Positions 45,522 through 53,777 of a stretch of 64,000 bases of DNA are shown in pieces. The DNA is from Chlorogloeopsis fritschii (GTDB lineage: Bacteria; Cyanobacteriota; Cyanobacteriia; Cyanobacteriales; Nostocaceae): assembly GCF_043099315.1 (NCBI RefSeq), contig NZ_CP170746.1. One strand, written 5' to 3'. The notes beneath the pieces were generated by a model that did no database searches, was not told the origin of the DNA, and worked only from the letters and a program-made list of their open reading frames with translations. Positions within the stretch are counted from its first letter, which is position 1. Each line of letters begins with the position of its first letter. The translations under genes were made by a program, and so were the position numbers.

Positions 45522-45934
45522 AAATTAGAGCAATCTGGCTCTCTCAAGTTTTTTTGTTTTGACTAGCTTAGTTAAGATTAAGTGAAATTACTGTAGACAC
45601 AGTTCTAAATCAAACAATAATCTAAAAGCCATCCCTTGTCTGCTAGCAAAAAATCATCAATTTTACTGAAATTAAATTTATATATAAATGTGAATTAGAG
45701 ACTAGGGACAAGAGGTGTTCATAATTTTGTTGTAAGTTCAATTTTTTGTAATTAAAAATATATAAATATTTCGGCAAAAATACTTATATTAACTCTATTT
45801 AAGCGCTTAATTTTATTAAGAGTTTAGTAGAATAATGCAACATCTTTTAAAACTATTAAAATTAAAAAAATCTATATTTATATCAATCTTTAGATTGAAG
45901 AATTTAAGATTGAAATCTTAGTTGGAGTTGAAAA

Positions 45935-46675
45935 ATGCATACTACATTAAGCACTCAGTTATTTTCTAATATAGAAGCAAGAACTATAGAATTTGAAGAA
46001 GTATCTATAGAGTTGGTGAGTAATCAATTTCATTCGACAAGCCTCCAACCTGATTTTCTCAAAATGAGTGGAATAATTCCTATCGATTGGGAATTACAAA
46101 AACAGCCAATCGTGACAGTCGGTGTGGTTCAACTAGTATTTCAAAATGGAGTTTCTATTTTTACTAAACTTCATAGCATTACTTTTAATGAAAGAATAAA
46201 TGTTAAAAATTGCAAGCAATTGAAAATCTTAGAACTAATTCACAATTTAATCGAAAAGCTACCCTATGTTGACTACCAAAGTATCAGTATTAATCCCAAA
46301 ATTCTGATGGGTTTTCCTAATACCAAAGATACAGGAAGACAATTTATTGTAGAGAGATTAATTACGGCTGGGCCTTGGTTTACTTTGGGTATAGCTCCTG
46401 TACAGGCATCGATTAACTTCTTCTATCAATTGGAACGGTGTAAGTTGGTAGTGAATTTACATGAAGCGCAAATTCAAAAACCTGAAATACCGCTGATACC
46501 AGCTTTGCTATTCTCTGGCAGTTTTCACTATGAATTAGCTAGTTATCTTGTTCAGGAACGAAAGCAGCAGCTGCAACTACTGCTAGAAAATTGGTCAAAA
46601 GATTTAGAAGATTTTCGATTCATCGTTAATTACAGATTTTTGGGTGAGCAAGATAGTGTCTTTCCAATATCATAA
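45935..46675 (+). CDS. Hypothetical protein upstream of the type I secretion operon, 246 aa
   Basis: Reads MHTTLSTQLFSNIEART... with mixed beta and helical composition (IVTVGVVQLVFQNGVSIFTKL; MGFPNTKDTGRQFIVERLITAGPWFTLGIAPVQASINFF). GGAG lies about 10 bases before the start. No signal peptide, no membrane helix and no recognised family. It may be a cytoplasmic accessory of the exporter because the parvulin-fold gene follows in the same direction. A separate Pho-box-like sequence between them suggests that the exporter genes also have their own promoter. Confidence 0.5.
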   Translation: MHTTLSTQLFSNIEARTIEFEEVSIELVSNQFHSTSLQPDFLKMSGIIPIDWELQKQPIVTVGVVQLVFQNGVSIFTKLHSITFNERINVKNCKQLKILELIHNLIEKLPYVDYQSISINPKILMGFPNTKDTGRQFIVERLITAGPWFTLGIAPVQASINFFYQLERCKLVVNLHEAQIQKPEIPLIPALLFSGSFHYELASYLVQERKQQLQLLLENWSKDLEDFRFIVNYRFLGEQDSVFPIS

Positions 46676-46790
46676 ATGGGGCGTAACACATTTAGTATAA
46701 ATATCTCTTTTCTGTAGTTGACAGAAAGCTTTAGTTTGGACTGTGTGCAACACCAGATGCACATCTTGTACCTAAGTGCAATTATGTTTT

Positions 46791-46820
46791 TTTAACCTAA
46801 GTTTAACCTTCTCTAACTAA
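46791..46820 (+). promoter_or_regulatory. Pho-box-like direct repeats upstream of the secretion operon
   Basis: TTTAACCT, TTTAACCT and CTAACTAA lie on an 11-bp period with 3-bp spacers. The first two are perfect copies of the yTTAAyyw unit and the third is degenerate. It ends 48 bases before the first ATG of the operon. This is the best such match in the window. Confidence 0.6.
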
Positions 46821-46867
46821 TTGGTTTGAGAAAATTTACCAAATTGGCAACCTCTTTGAAAAGTTTT

Positions 46868-47623
46868 ATGTCTCCAGTTCTGCAAGTAGGCGATCGCATA
46901 CTAACTGCCACAGAAGTTTTACCACTGCTAGCAGAATATCAATTGCTACCGCAGCTAGTAAAAGAAATAGTCATCAACCAAGCAATAGCAGAAATTGAGT
47001 GTACGCAACAGGAGATGAAACTTGCTTGTCAACAACTAGCACAACAATATAAACTTACTTCCGATGCGACATTTCAGCTTTGGTTGCAGCAAAATAACAT
47101 GAGTGCCAAGCAGTTTGAAGCGCTAGCTGTTCGGCAATTAAAACTAGAAAAATTCAAACAAATCAACTGGGGAAAAGATTTAGATGCTTATTTTGTCCAA
47201 CGCAAACCTTTGTTAGATCGCGTTGTTTACTCTCTGATTAGCACGTCTGATATAGGCATTGCCCAAGAGCTTTACTTTCGTATACTCGAAGGAGAGCAGA
47301 CTTTTACCCAAATGGCAAGAGAATATGCACAAGGCCCAGAAAAAGAAACAGATGGTTTAGTTGGGCCTGTTGAGTTACAAGCACTTCACCCAATTTTAGC
47401 GAAATTATTATTAGCGAGTCAACCACAACAATTATTACCACCTACTCAAGTAGGCGATTGGATTGTAATCGTTCGCCTAGAGAAGTTAGTACCAGCAAAG
47501 TTGGAATCTTCAATGCATCAGCGGTTACTCAACGAACGTTTTCATCAATGGTTGCAAATGCAAATTTCAGCACAGAATTGGCAAATTCATCAATCTGAAA
47601 TGGTTGCTGTCGCTCATCGTTAA
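46868..47623 (+). CDS. Parvulin/SurA-fold protein of the type I secretion operon
   Basis: 251 residues from ATG 46868 (a TTG at 46826 lies next to the Pho box and is less likely). The N-terminal half is a SurA-like helical domain (ILTATEVLPLLAEYQLLPQLVKEIVIN; LAQQYKLTSDATFQLWLQQ). The C-terminal half has a parvulin-type PPIase layout (FTQMAREYAQGPEKETDGLVGPVE). The usual parvulin motif HIL near its start is replaced by YSLIS, so catalysis may be lost and it may act as a chaperone. No signal peptide, so probably cytoplasmic, handing unfolded cargo to the exporter. First gene of the Pho-box operon. Confidence 0.72.
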   Translation: MSPVLQVGDRILTATEVLPLLAEYQLLPQLVKEIVINQAIAEIECTQQEMKLACQQLAQQYKLTSDATFQLWLQQNNMSAKQFEALAVRQLKLEKFKQINWGKDLDAYFVQRKPLLDRVVYSLISTSDIGIAQELYFRILEGEQTFTQMAREYAQGPEKETDGLVGPVELQALHPILAKLLLASQPQQLLPPTQVGDWIVIVRLEKLVPAKLESSMHQRLLNERFHQWLQMQISAQNWQIHQSEMVAVAHR

Positions 47624-47680
47624 TAGTTAATAGCTAATAGTTGATGGTTATTAACTATTAGCAATAATTATAATTTGAAA
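47624..47680. repeat. Inverted TAATAGT heptads
   Basis: TAATAGTTAATAGCTAATAG is followed by TATTAACTATTAGC, so the two arms are reverse complements. It sits in the 62-base gap between the parvulin-fold gene and the exporter gene. Confidence 0.4.
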
Positions 47681-47685
47681 TTACC

Positions 47686-50685
47686 ATGACTTATATTCAA
47701 AGCTCTTTTCAGGAATTTATTTCTACTATTGAAGGTTTTGACCAATTACCAACTGCGTTAGTCACTAGTTTTTCACAAAAATTACAACCTTGGCGTTATC
47801 GCATCGGTCAAAAAATACTTAGTAAAGAAAGAATTCCTGAGCGCATAGCAATTCTTTATGAAGGTAAAATACGTTTGTTGGCATACGATCCTCGCACTCA
47901 AATGCCAACTACAATAAAATTGCTAGAGCCAGGAGCAATTATTGGCGAAATTAGTTTAATAAGAGACATAGCTTGCGAGACAGCGATCGCCTCAACTGAA
48001 GTCATATGTTTAACAATCAGTTCTACAGAATATTTGCGTTTGCTTGATGAGTATTCAGCTTTTGGCGATGCTCGCAAAAATCAGTGTCATTTAATAGAAA
48101 TATTTGATATTTTAGGTGTGCAACAACAAGTGCAAGTTCAAGCAAATCTTAATATTAAAGAACTTGCTCAAACAGCATTGCCAGAAGCAAAGGTACATCA
48201 CCTCCCACCAGGTAAAACGCCATTTCACCAGTTAGATAGAGAATACATTTGGTTTGTCAGTGGCGGTGGAGTAATAACTGAATTCCCTGTTGGTTCTCGC
48301 TTGGAAGCGAGTGGTGAACAAGATGTGCTTGAGGTGAAGGGGAAAAATTCAGCGCGTTTAATTGGGTTAAGTAGCTCAACTTTATTACCTCATAGTTATC
48401 AGATACAAGCTCCCATCCAACAGAGTTCATCAAATCATACAGACAATCTTGATATCCCCTACGCACCAGAGGAAGAATCACCACCAGAAATTACTACTGC
48501 CAAGACAGAGCAGAAAATCAAAAAGTATCCATTTGTACGTGGCAGGGGAGAATTAAAGAGTGCGATCGCCTGCTTTCAAATGCTGTGCCAACACTTGCAA
48601 ATACCGTTTCGACGGGAGGTTGTTCGCCGCGTTTTAAATGAGCAAATCAAACGTACTGGTAGTATATCTTTTCCTGTTTGTGCCTACCTAGCAGAATTAA
48701 TCGGACTCAGGGCACAATTAGTAGATATACCTGTTGGCAATATCACGCGTATTCCTACCCCAGCGTTGATTTCCTATGGTGATAGTTATGCAGTTGTGTA
48801 TGAAGCAAGCTCGCGTGTTGTTGTTTTAGGTGTACCCGAACAAGGAATTCTGCGTTATAAACCAGCTGAAGTAGTTGCCCAATTAAATGCTGAAGAAAAC
48901 AGCTATCCACCACAAGTAAAGGTATTGCTACTTTCTCCTAGCAAAACGACACCCCAGCAACGTTTCGGTTTACAATGGTTTCTTCCCTATTTATCGCGCT
49001 ATCGTCGTGTACTTTTAGAAGTATTTGTTGCTTCTTTTTTTGTACAATTGGCAGCACTAGCAAACCCGCTAGTCATTCAGTTAATTATCGATAAAGTCAT
49101 CGCTCAAAACAGTATCAACACTTTGCATATTTTAGGTGTTTTGCTGTTAGTAGTAAGCTTATTTGAAGCTGTACTTAGTACACTGCGAACTTACTTATTT
49201 GTCGATACCACTAACCGCATAGACATGGGGTTAGGTTCAGAAATTATTGACCACTTGTTACGCCTACCTTTACGCTATTTTGAACGCCGCCCCGTTGGAG
49301 AACTTTCCACTCGCATCAACGAATTAGAAAACATCCGTTCTTTTCTCACTGGTACTGCTCTAACAGTGGGTTTAGATGCTCTGTTTTCTGTGGTGTATAT
49401 CATCGTCATGCTAATTTACAGCTGGCAGCTAACACTAGTTGGTTTAGCAACAATTCCGGTGTTTATAATTATCACTTTAATTGCTTCTCCCACAGTTAGT
49501 AAACAACTACGCAGCAAAGCTGAACGTAATGCTGAAACTCAATCTTACTTGGTTGAGGTTATGTCTGGAATTCAAACTGTCAAAGCACAAAATATTGAGT
49601 TGCGATCGCGCTTTTCCTGGCAAGAGCGTTATGCTCGTTATGTTGCTGCTGGATTTAAAACTGTAGTTACTTCTACTCTTGCTAATTCTACTAGTAACTT
49701 TCTCAATAAACTCAGTAGTTTATTAGTACTTTGGTTGGGTGCTTATTTAGTACTGCAAGGAGAATTAACTTTAGGAGAATTAATTGCCTTTAGAATTATC
49801 TCTGGCTACGTTACCAGTCCCATATTACGTTTGGCACAACTTTGGCAAAGCTTCCAAGAAACAGCCTTGTCTTTGGAACGTTTAAGCGATATTGTTGATA
49901 CACCACAAGAAGCAGAAGTAGACCGTTATAACATTCCCTTACCTGCAATTGCAGGAGCGGTAAAATATGAAAATATTTCTTTCCGCTTCAATACAGGTAG
50001 TGCGCTACAACTTGATAATGTCAACCTCAATTTTCCTGTCGGTAAATTTGTAGGAATTGTTGGCAAAAGTGGTGCAGGTAAAAGTACTTTAATGAAATTA
50101 TTAATTCGGTTGTATGAGCCAGAATCCGGCAGAATTTTAGTTGATGGTTATGATATAGCCAAAGTAGAACTTTATTCTCTGCGCCGACAGATTGGTGTAG
50201 TTCCTCAAGATACGCTGTTATTTGATGGTACAGTTCAAGAAAATATTGCTCTTACTAATCCTGATGCCACAACAGAGGAAATTATCGAAGCTGCCAAAAT
50301 TGCCGCCGCTCACGAGTTTATTATGAACTTACCTAATGGTTACAATACGCGAGTCGGCGAGAGGGGTACTGCACTTTCCGGTGGGCAAAGACAAAGAATA
50401 GCGATCGCGCGTTCAGTTTTACAAAAACCAAAATTATTAGTTCTAGACGAAGCAACCAGCGCCTTAGATTATCCTACAGAACGGCAAGTTTGCCTTAACC
50501 TAGCACAAGCATTCCAAGGAACAACAGTATTTTTCATTACTCATCGTCTCAATACTGTCAGGAATGCAGATATCATCGTCGTCATGGATGGTGGTAGAGT
50601 TATTGAACAAGGTAGTCATGCAGAATTAATGGCTTTAAGAGGTCATTATTTTTATTTATTTCAACAACAAGAAGTGAATGTATAA
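47686..50685 (+). CDS. Type I secretion ABC exporter (cNMP-binding and C39-like domains)
   Basis: 999 residues. Residues ~15-150 resemble a cyclic-nucleotide-binding domain (GKIRLLAYDPRTQMPTTIKLLEPGAIIGEISLIRD). The C39 peptidase-like domain spans about 290-410 (RGRGELKSAIACFQMLCQ), but the catalytic DCGxxC pattern is missing, as in HlyB-type CLD domains that bind C-terminal signal cargo. The ABC transmembrane domain comes next (~440-700) with the nucleotide-binding domain at the end (Walker A GKSGAGKST, signature LSGGQRQR, Walker B LLVLDEATSALD). It exports unfolded proteins across both membranes with HlyD and a TolC-like channel, the latter not in the window. Confidence 0.9.
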   Translation: MTYIQSSFQEFISTIEGFDQLPTALVTSFSQKLQPWRYRIGQKILSKERIPERIAILYEGKIRLLAYDPRTQMPTTIKLLEPGAIIGEISLIRDIACETAIASTEVICLTISSTEYLRLLDEYSAFGDARKNQCHLIEIFDILGVQQQVQVQANLNIKELAQTALPEAKVHHLPPGKTPFHQLDREYIWFVSGGGVITEFPVGSRLEASGEQDVLEVKGKNSARLIGLSSSTLLPHSYQIQAPIQQSSSNHTDNLDIPYAPEEESPPEITTAKTEQKIKKYPFVRGRGELKSAIACFQMLCQHLQIPFRREVVRRVLNEQIKRTGSISFPVCAYLAELIGLRAQLVDIPVGNITRIPTPALISYGDSYAVVYEASSRVVVLGVPEQGILRYKPAEVVAQLNAEENSYPPQVKVLLLSPSKTTPQQRFGLQWFLPYLSRYRRVLLEVFVASFFVQLAALANPLVIQLIIDKVIAQNSINTLHILGVLLLVVSLFEAVLSTLRTYLFVDTTNRIDMGLGSEIIDHLLRLPLRYFERRPVGELSTRINELENIRSFLTGTALTVGLDALFSVVYIIVMLIYSWQLTLVGLATIPVFIIITLIASPTVSKQLRSKAERNAETQSYLVEVMSGIQTVKAQNIELRSRFSWQERYARYVAAGFKTVVTSTLANSTSNFLNKLSSLLVLWLGAYLVLQGELTLGELIAFRIISGYVTSPILRLAQLWQSFQETALSLERLSDIVDTPQEAEVDRYNIPLPAIAGAVKYENISFRFNTGSALQLDNVNLNFPVGKFVGIVGKSGAGKSTLMKLLIRLYEPESGRILVDGYDIAKVELYSLRRQIGVVPQDTLLFDGTVQENIALTNPDATTEEIIEAAKIAAAHEFIMNLPNGYNTRVGERGTALSGGQRQRIAIARSVLQKPKLLVLDEATSALDYPTERQVCLNLAQAFQGTTVFFITHRLNTVRNADIIVVMDGGRVIEQGSHAELMALRGHYFYLFQQQEVNV

Positions 50686-50688
50686 ATT

Positions 50689-50718
50689 GTAGAGACGCGA
50701 TATATCGCGTCTCTACAA
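50689..50718. repeat. 30-base perfect palindrome between exporter and adaptor genes
   Basis: TGTAGAGACGCGATA and its perfect reverse complement lie in the 92-base gap between the exporter and adaptor genes. It is a dispersed cyanobacterial palindrome that could stabilise or attenuate the upstream message. Confidence 0.5.
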
Positions 50719-50777
50719 CAGTAATTAGTCATTATGTTGTCTTATTCATCTCACTATCTCCAAATATAGTAACGGCT

Positions 50778-52361
50778 ATGAATCAACTAAATGGAAATAA
50801 TTCTAACGGCAATCATGAAAATGGAGCAAAATTAGAGAATCAGCAGGTGTTAACTCTTGCAGATTCTAAAGCTTCTAAACCTCTTTCAAATCCTTCAAAA
50901 TCTTATCAAGAAAATTCCTTTGAGCAATCTGTTGTGCTACGCCAATCTCCAGTGTGGTCACGCGCAATCATGATAAGTTTAATTGGATTGGCTTGTTTTG
51001 GAATAACTTGGACTTATTTTGCCAAGATTGAGCAAGTGGTTCCCGCTACTGGGCAATTAAAACCAGAAGGAACTGTAAAGGAAATTCAAGCTCCTGTTAA
51101 TGGAGTAGTAAAAGCTGTTTATGTTAAAGATGGAAAAAAAGTAAAATCTGGTGAATTATTACTAGATTTTGATCCTACTGCTAATAATGCTGAATTAGAT
51201 TCTTTAAATAAAATTCGTGCTTCTTTAATTCAAGAAATACAAATATATCGGAATTTATTTGCTTCCACGTCTCCTGTTGCAGCCGATGTAGAGCTTTTGC
51301 GTGGCAACTTACCGAAAGAAGCTGCTTTTTTGTTGAAGAATCGTGCTGCTTTAGTCGCAGAGAATGAATTGTTACGGAAAGAATTACAGAATTCTCTTTC
51401 AGATATCAAAATGGGAGTTGATGAAAAACAACGTCTAGATGCAGCGAAAAGAGAATTAGATTCTCGTTCTACAGCAGCCCAGATGGAAATTGAACAAATC
51501 AGAAAAAGACTCTCCCAAAATCAAATTCAAATATCTGATGCTCAAGCCAGTTTAGCCATAGAATCAAAAATTTTAGAAAAAATGAAAACACTATCTGAAG
51601 AAGGAGCGATCGCTCAACTTCAGTATCTCCAACAGCAACAAAAAGTACAAAATAATAGTGCACAAATAGCGCAACTGATGGAGGAAAACCAGCGCCTTAA
51701 ATTTGACATTGAACAAGGACAACAAGAGTTAAAAAATACAGTAGCTGCTTCTGAGAAAAACATCTTAGAAAAGATAAGTGATAACAAAAATAAAATTGCC
51801 GACATCGATAGCCAACTAACTAGAATTTTACTAGAAAATGAAAAACAGTTAGCTGAAGTTAATAGCAAAATTTCACAAACACGATTGAATGCTAAATACC
51901 AAAATCTTCGTGCGCCTGTAGCTGGAACTGTATTTGATTTGCAAGCTAAAAATCCTGGTTTTGTAGCAAATGCCAGCCAAGAACTACTTAAAATTGTACC
52001 AAATGATAACTATATTGCTGAAGTTTTTATTACAAATAAAGATATTGGTTTTGTTCGCGAAGGTATGAAAGTTGATGTCCGAATTGATTCTTTCCCTTTT
52101 AGTGAATTTGGTGATATTAAGGGAACAGTCGCGTGGATTGGCTCTGATGCCTTACCACCAGATCAAACTCATCCTTACTATCGCTTTCCAGCCAAAATTA
52201 ATTTACATCAACAGTCTTTAGATATTAAAGGGAAAACTATTCCTCTACAATCTGGAATGTCTATTAGTGCTAAAATCAAAGTTCGTGAAGAAAGAACTGT
52301 GATGAGTCTATTTACAGAGCTTTTCACTAAGCAAATTGAAAGTCTCAAAGAAGTGCGCTAA
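50778..52361 (+). CDS. HlyD-family membrane fusion (adaptor) protein
   Basis: 527 residues. The N-terminal ~60 residues are Asn/Ser-rich, and one membrane helix follows (AIMISLIGLACFGITWTYFA, about residues 63-83). The lipoyl/biotinyl-like hybrid motif VPATGQLKPEGTVKEIQAPVNGVVKAVYVKDGKKVKSGELL is typical of HlyD, then a long coiled coil (~150-380) and the C-terminal beta-barrel (LRAPVAGTVFDLQAKNPGFV; DVRIDSFPFSEFGDIKGTV). It bridges the ABC exporter and the TolC channel. It is the last gene of the secretion operon. Confidence 0.9.
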   Translation: MNQLNGNNSNGNHENGAKLENQQVLTLADSKASKPLSNPSKSYQENSFEQSVVLRQSPVWSRAIMISLIGLACFGITWTYFAKIEQVVPATGQLKPEGTVKEIQAPVNGVVKAVYVKDGKKVKSGELLLDFDPTANNAELDSLNKIRASLIQEIQIYRNLFASTSPVAADVELLRGNLPKEAAFLLKNRAALVAENELLRKELQNSLSDIKMGVDEKQRLDAAKRELDSRSTAAQMEIEQIRKRLSQNQIQISDAQASLAIESKILEKMKTLSEEGAIAQLQYLQQQQKVQNNSAQIAQLMEENQRLKFDIEQGQQELKNTVAASEKNILEKISDNKNKIADIDSQLTRILLENEKQLAEVNSKISQTRLNAKYQNLRAPVAGTVFDLQAKNPGFVANASQELLKIVPNDNYIAEVFITNKDIGFVREGMKVDVRIDSFPFSEFGDIKGTVAWIGSDALPPDQTHPYYRFPAKINLHQQSLDIKGKTIPLQSGMSISAKIKVREERTVMSLFTELFTKQIESLKEVR

Positions 52362-52379
52362 TCAAATAAAACTCAGCGT

Positions 52380-52536
52380 TGCTGAATAGAGGTATACAAT
52401 TTAGAAATCACGTATTTAAAATTCTTACTCTCTGCGACTCTGCGACTTTGCGTGAGATAAACTCATAGCCTAACACTCACTACACACGTCGAGTTATAAA
52501 AATGTTGGCGTTGTTGAGTGTAGCGCTAAATCCTGA
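52380..52536. repeat. MITE-like element with CAGCGTTGCTGAAT and CTCTGCGACTC words
   Basis: The left word CAGCGTTGCTGAAT and the right GGCGTTGTTGAGTGT are related to the ends of the element at 20205. The core TCTCTGCGACTCTGCGACTTTGCGTGAG is the same family. No coding. Confidence 0.4.
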
Positions 52537-52582
52537 TAAATTACTCTAAGATTAGTAATTAACGGTGGGCGATCGCTTGCAC

Positions 52583-52909
52583 CTATTCCCCGTATCTATT
52601 CAACTTTTGCATGAATTCTTGATGTTCAGTGGTAGCTAAACCTGCCTGTAACACGGATAGCACCGTTGCCATCTCTTTTGACAGTAAAGCCGATACTGCC
52701 AACCACAACCACCCGATTAAATCTCCATGTGGTTCTCCATGACTTTTAATTCTCAGGGGCGATGCCATTATATACACAACCCCTTCCACCAGTTCAGCTT
52801 TTCTCAATTGCGGCATTGCCTGATAACGACGCTCAAATTCGTGACGAGATAAGCGATCGCCATTTTCTAGAGTTAAAATAGAAAGCGCTTTTTTAGAATT
52901 TTTCACCAT
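52583..52909 (-). pseudogene. Internally deleted Uma2 gene, 108 aa
   Basis: From ATG 52909 the first ~65 residues are a Uma2 N-terminus (LSRHEFERRYQAMPQLRKAELVEGVVYIMASPLR; GEPHGDLIGW). It then joins in frame to a Uma2 C-terminal tail (LWLAVSALLSKEMATVLSVLQAGLA-TEHQEFMQKL), which normally follows the active site and an acidic region. The catalytic core is missing, so the usual ~220 residues are reduced to 108. It may be a dead gene or a short product. The join retains frame. Confidence 0.6.
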
Positions 52910-53161
52910 CCTTTGTCCTTTTTACCCAAATTTTCCAATCATCTGGCAGTGTTACATCCATCTTACGAACTGCAAGAACTTATCTCATCAACTGTGGAAG
53001 AAGGTAAAAGTAATTTTTATGACTCTGATTAGAGTCCGGGAATGTGGATGCGATCGGCTTTTAGTCTCTCTTAAAAAATATTACAATTTATCAAGAGTTA
53101 TTAAAAAAACTCTTCCTAATCCCCAGTCACTAGTCCCCATTCCCCTTTACAATCTCAGAAG

Positions 53162-53659
53162 ATGGTAAAACCTCAACGCATCGATCCTGCACCCGGACAA
53201 GAATCAGTTTGGGACTATCCCCGCCCTCCTCGGCTGGAGGATACAAACAAGCATATCAAAGTCATATTTAATGATGTCATCATTGCAGATACCCATCGTG
53301 CCAAGCGTGTTTTAGAAACCAGTCATCCACCTGTATACTACATTCCTCCAGAAGATATCAAAATGGAGTACTTAATCCAGACACCGCAATCTAGCTTTTG
53401 TGAGTGGAAAGGAGGTGCTGGTTACTACACTATCCGCGTGAATGACAAAGAAGTGCAAAATGCTGCTTGGTTCTATCCCAACCCCACACCAGCCTTTGCA
53501 ACAATTAAAAACTATGTAGCTTTTTATGCCCATCTTATGGATGCCTGCTACGTCAATGAGGAAAAGGTGCAACCCCAACCAGGCAATTTCTATGGTGGTT
53601 GGATTACTAGTGATATTGTCGGGCCTTTTAAAGGCATTCCCGGTAGTTGGGGATGGTGA
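53162..53659 (+). CDS. DUF427 family protein
   Basis: 165 residues. The signature residues of DUF427 are present: PRPPRLEDTNKHIKVIFNDVIIADT, TSHPPVYYIPPEDIKMEYL, CEWKGGAGYYTIRV, AAWFYPNPTPAFATIKNYVAFYA. The fold is a small beta-barrel. The function is unknown. It stands alone on the plus strand, just after a heptad-type string (53120-53150). Confidence 0.9.
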   Translation: MVKPQRIDPAPGQESVWDYPRPPRLEDTNKHIKVIFNDVIIADTHRAKRVLETSHPPVYYIPPEDIKMEYLIQTPQSSFCEWKGGAGYYTIRVNDKEVQNAAWFYPNPTPAFATIKNYVAFYAHLMDACYVNEEKVQPQPGNFYGGWITSDIVGPFKGIPGSWGW

Positions 53660-53777
53660 TACTTCCTGAAGTTTGAAAATCTATTCGCAGGTAGATTCTA
53701 CTTTTTGGTGAAATTAAGGGATGATTTGGTGTGCCTTTAGGAGTGCAAGCTCTCTAACCAAGTTCCCCTAATTCTTT

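Larger units (their letters stand above)
45321..45934. other. Intergenic stretch with two inverted repeats
   Basis: Holds an inverted pair around 45387-45454 (GGTGGGCACTGCC versus GGGCAGTTCCCACC), the palindrome at 45493-45521, then AT-rich sequence leading to the next gene. No coding potential found. Confidence 0.45.
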
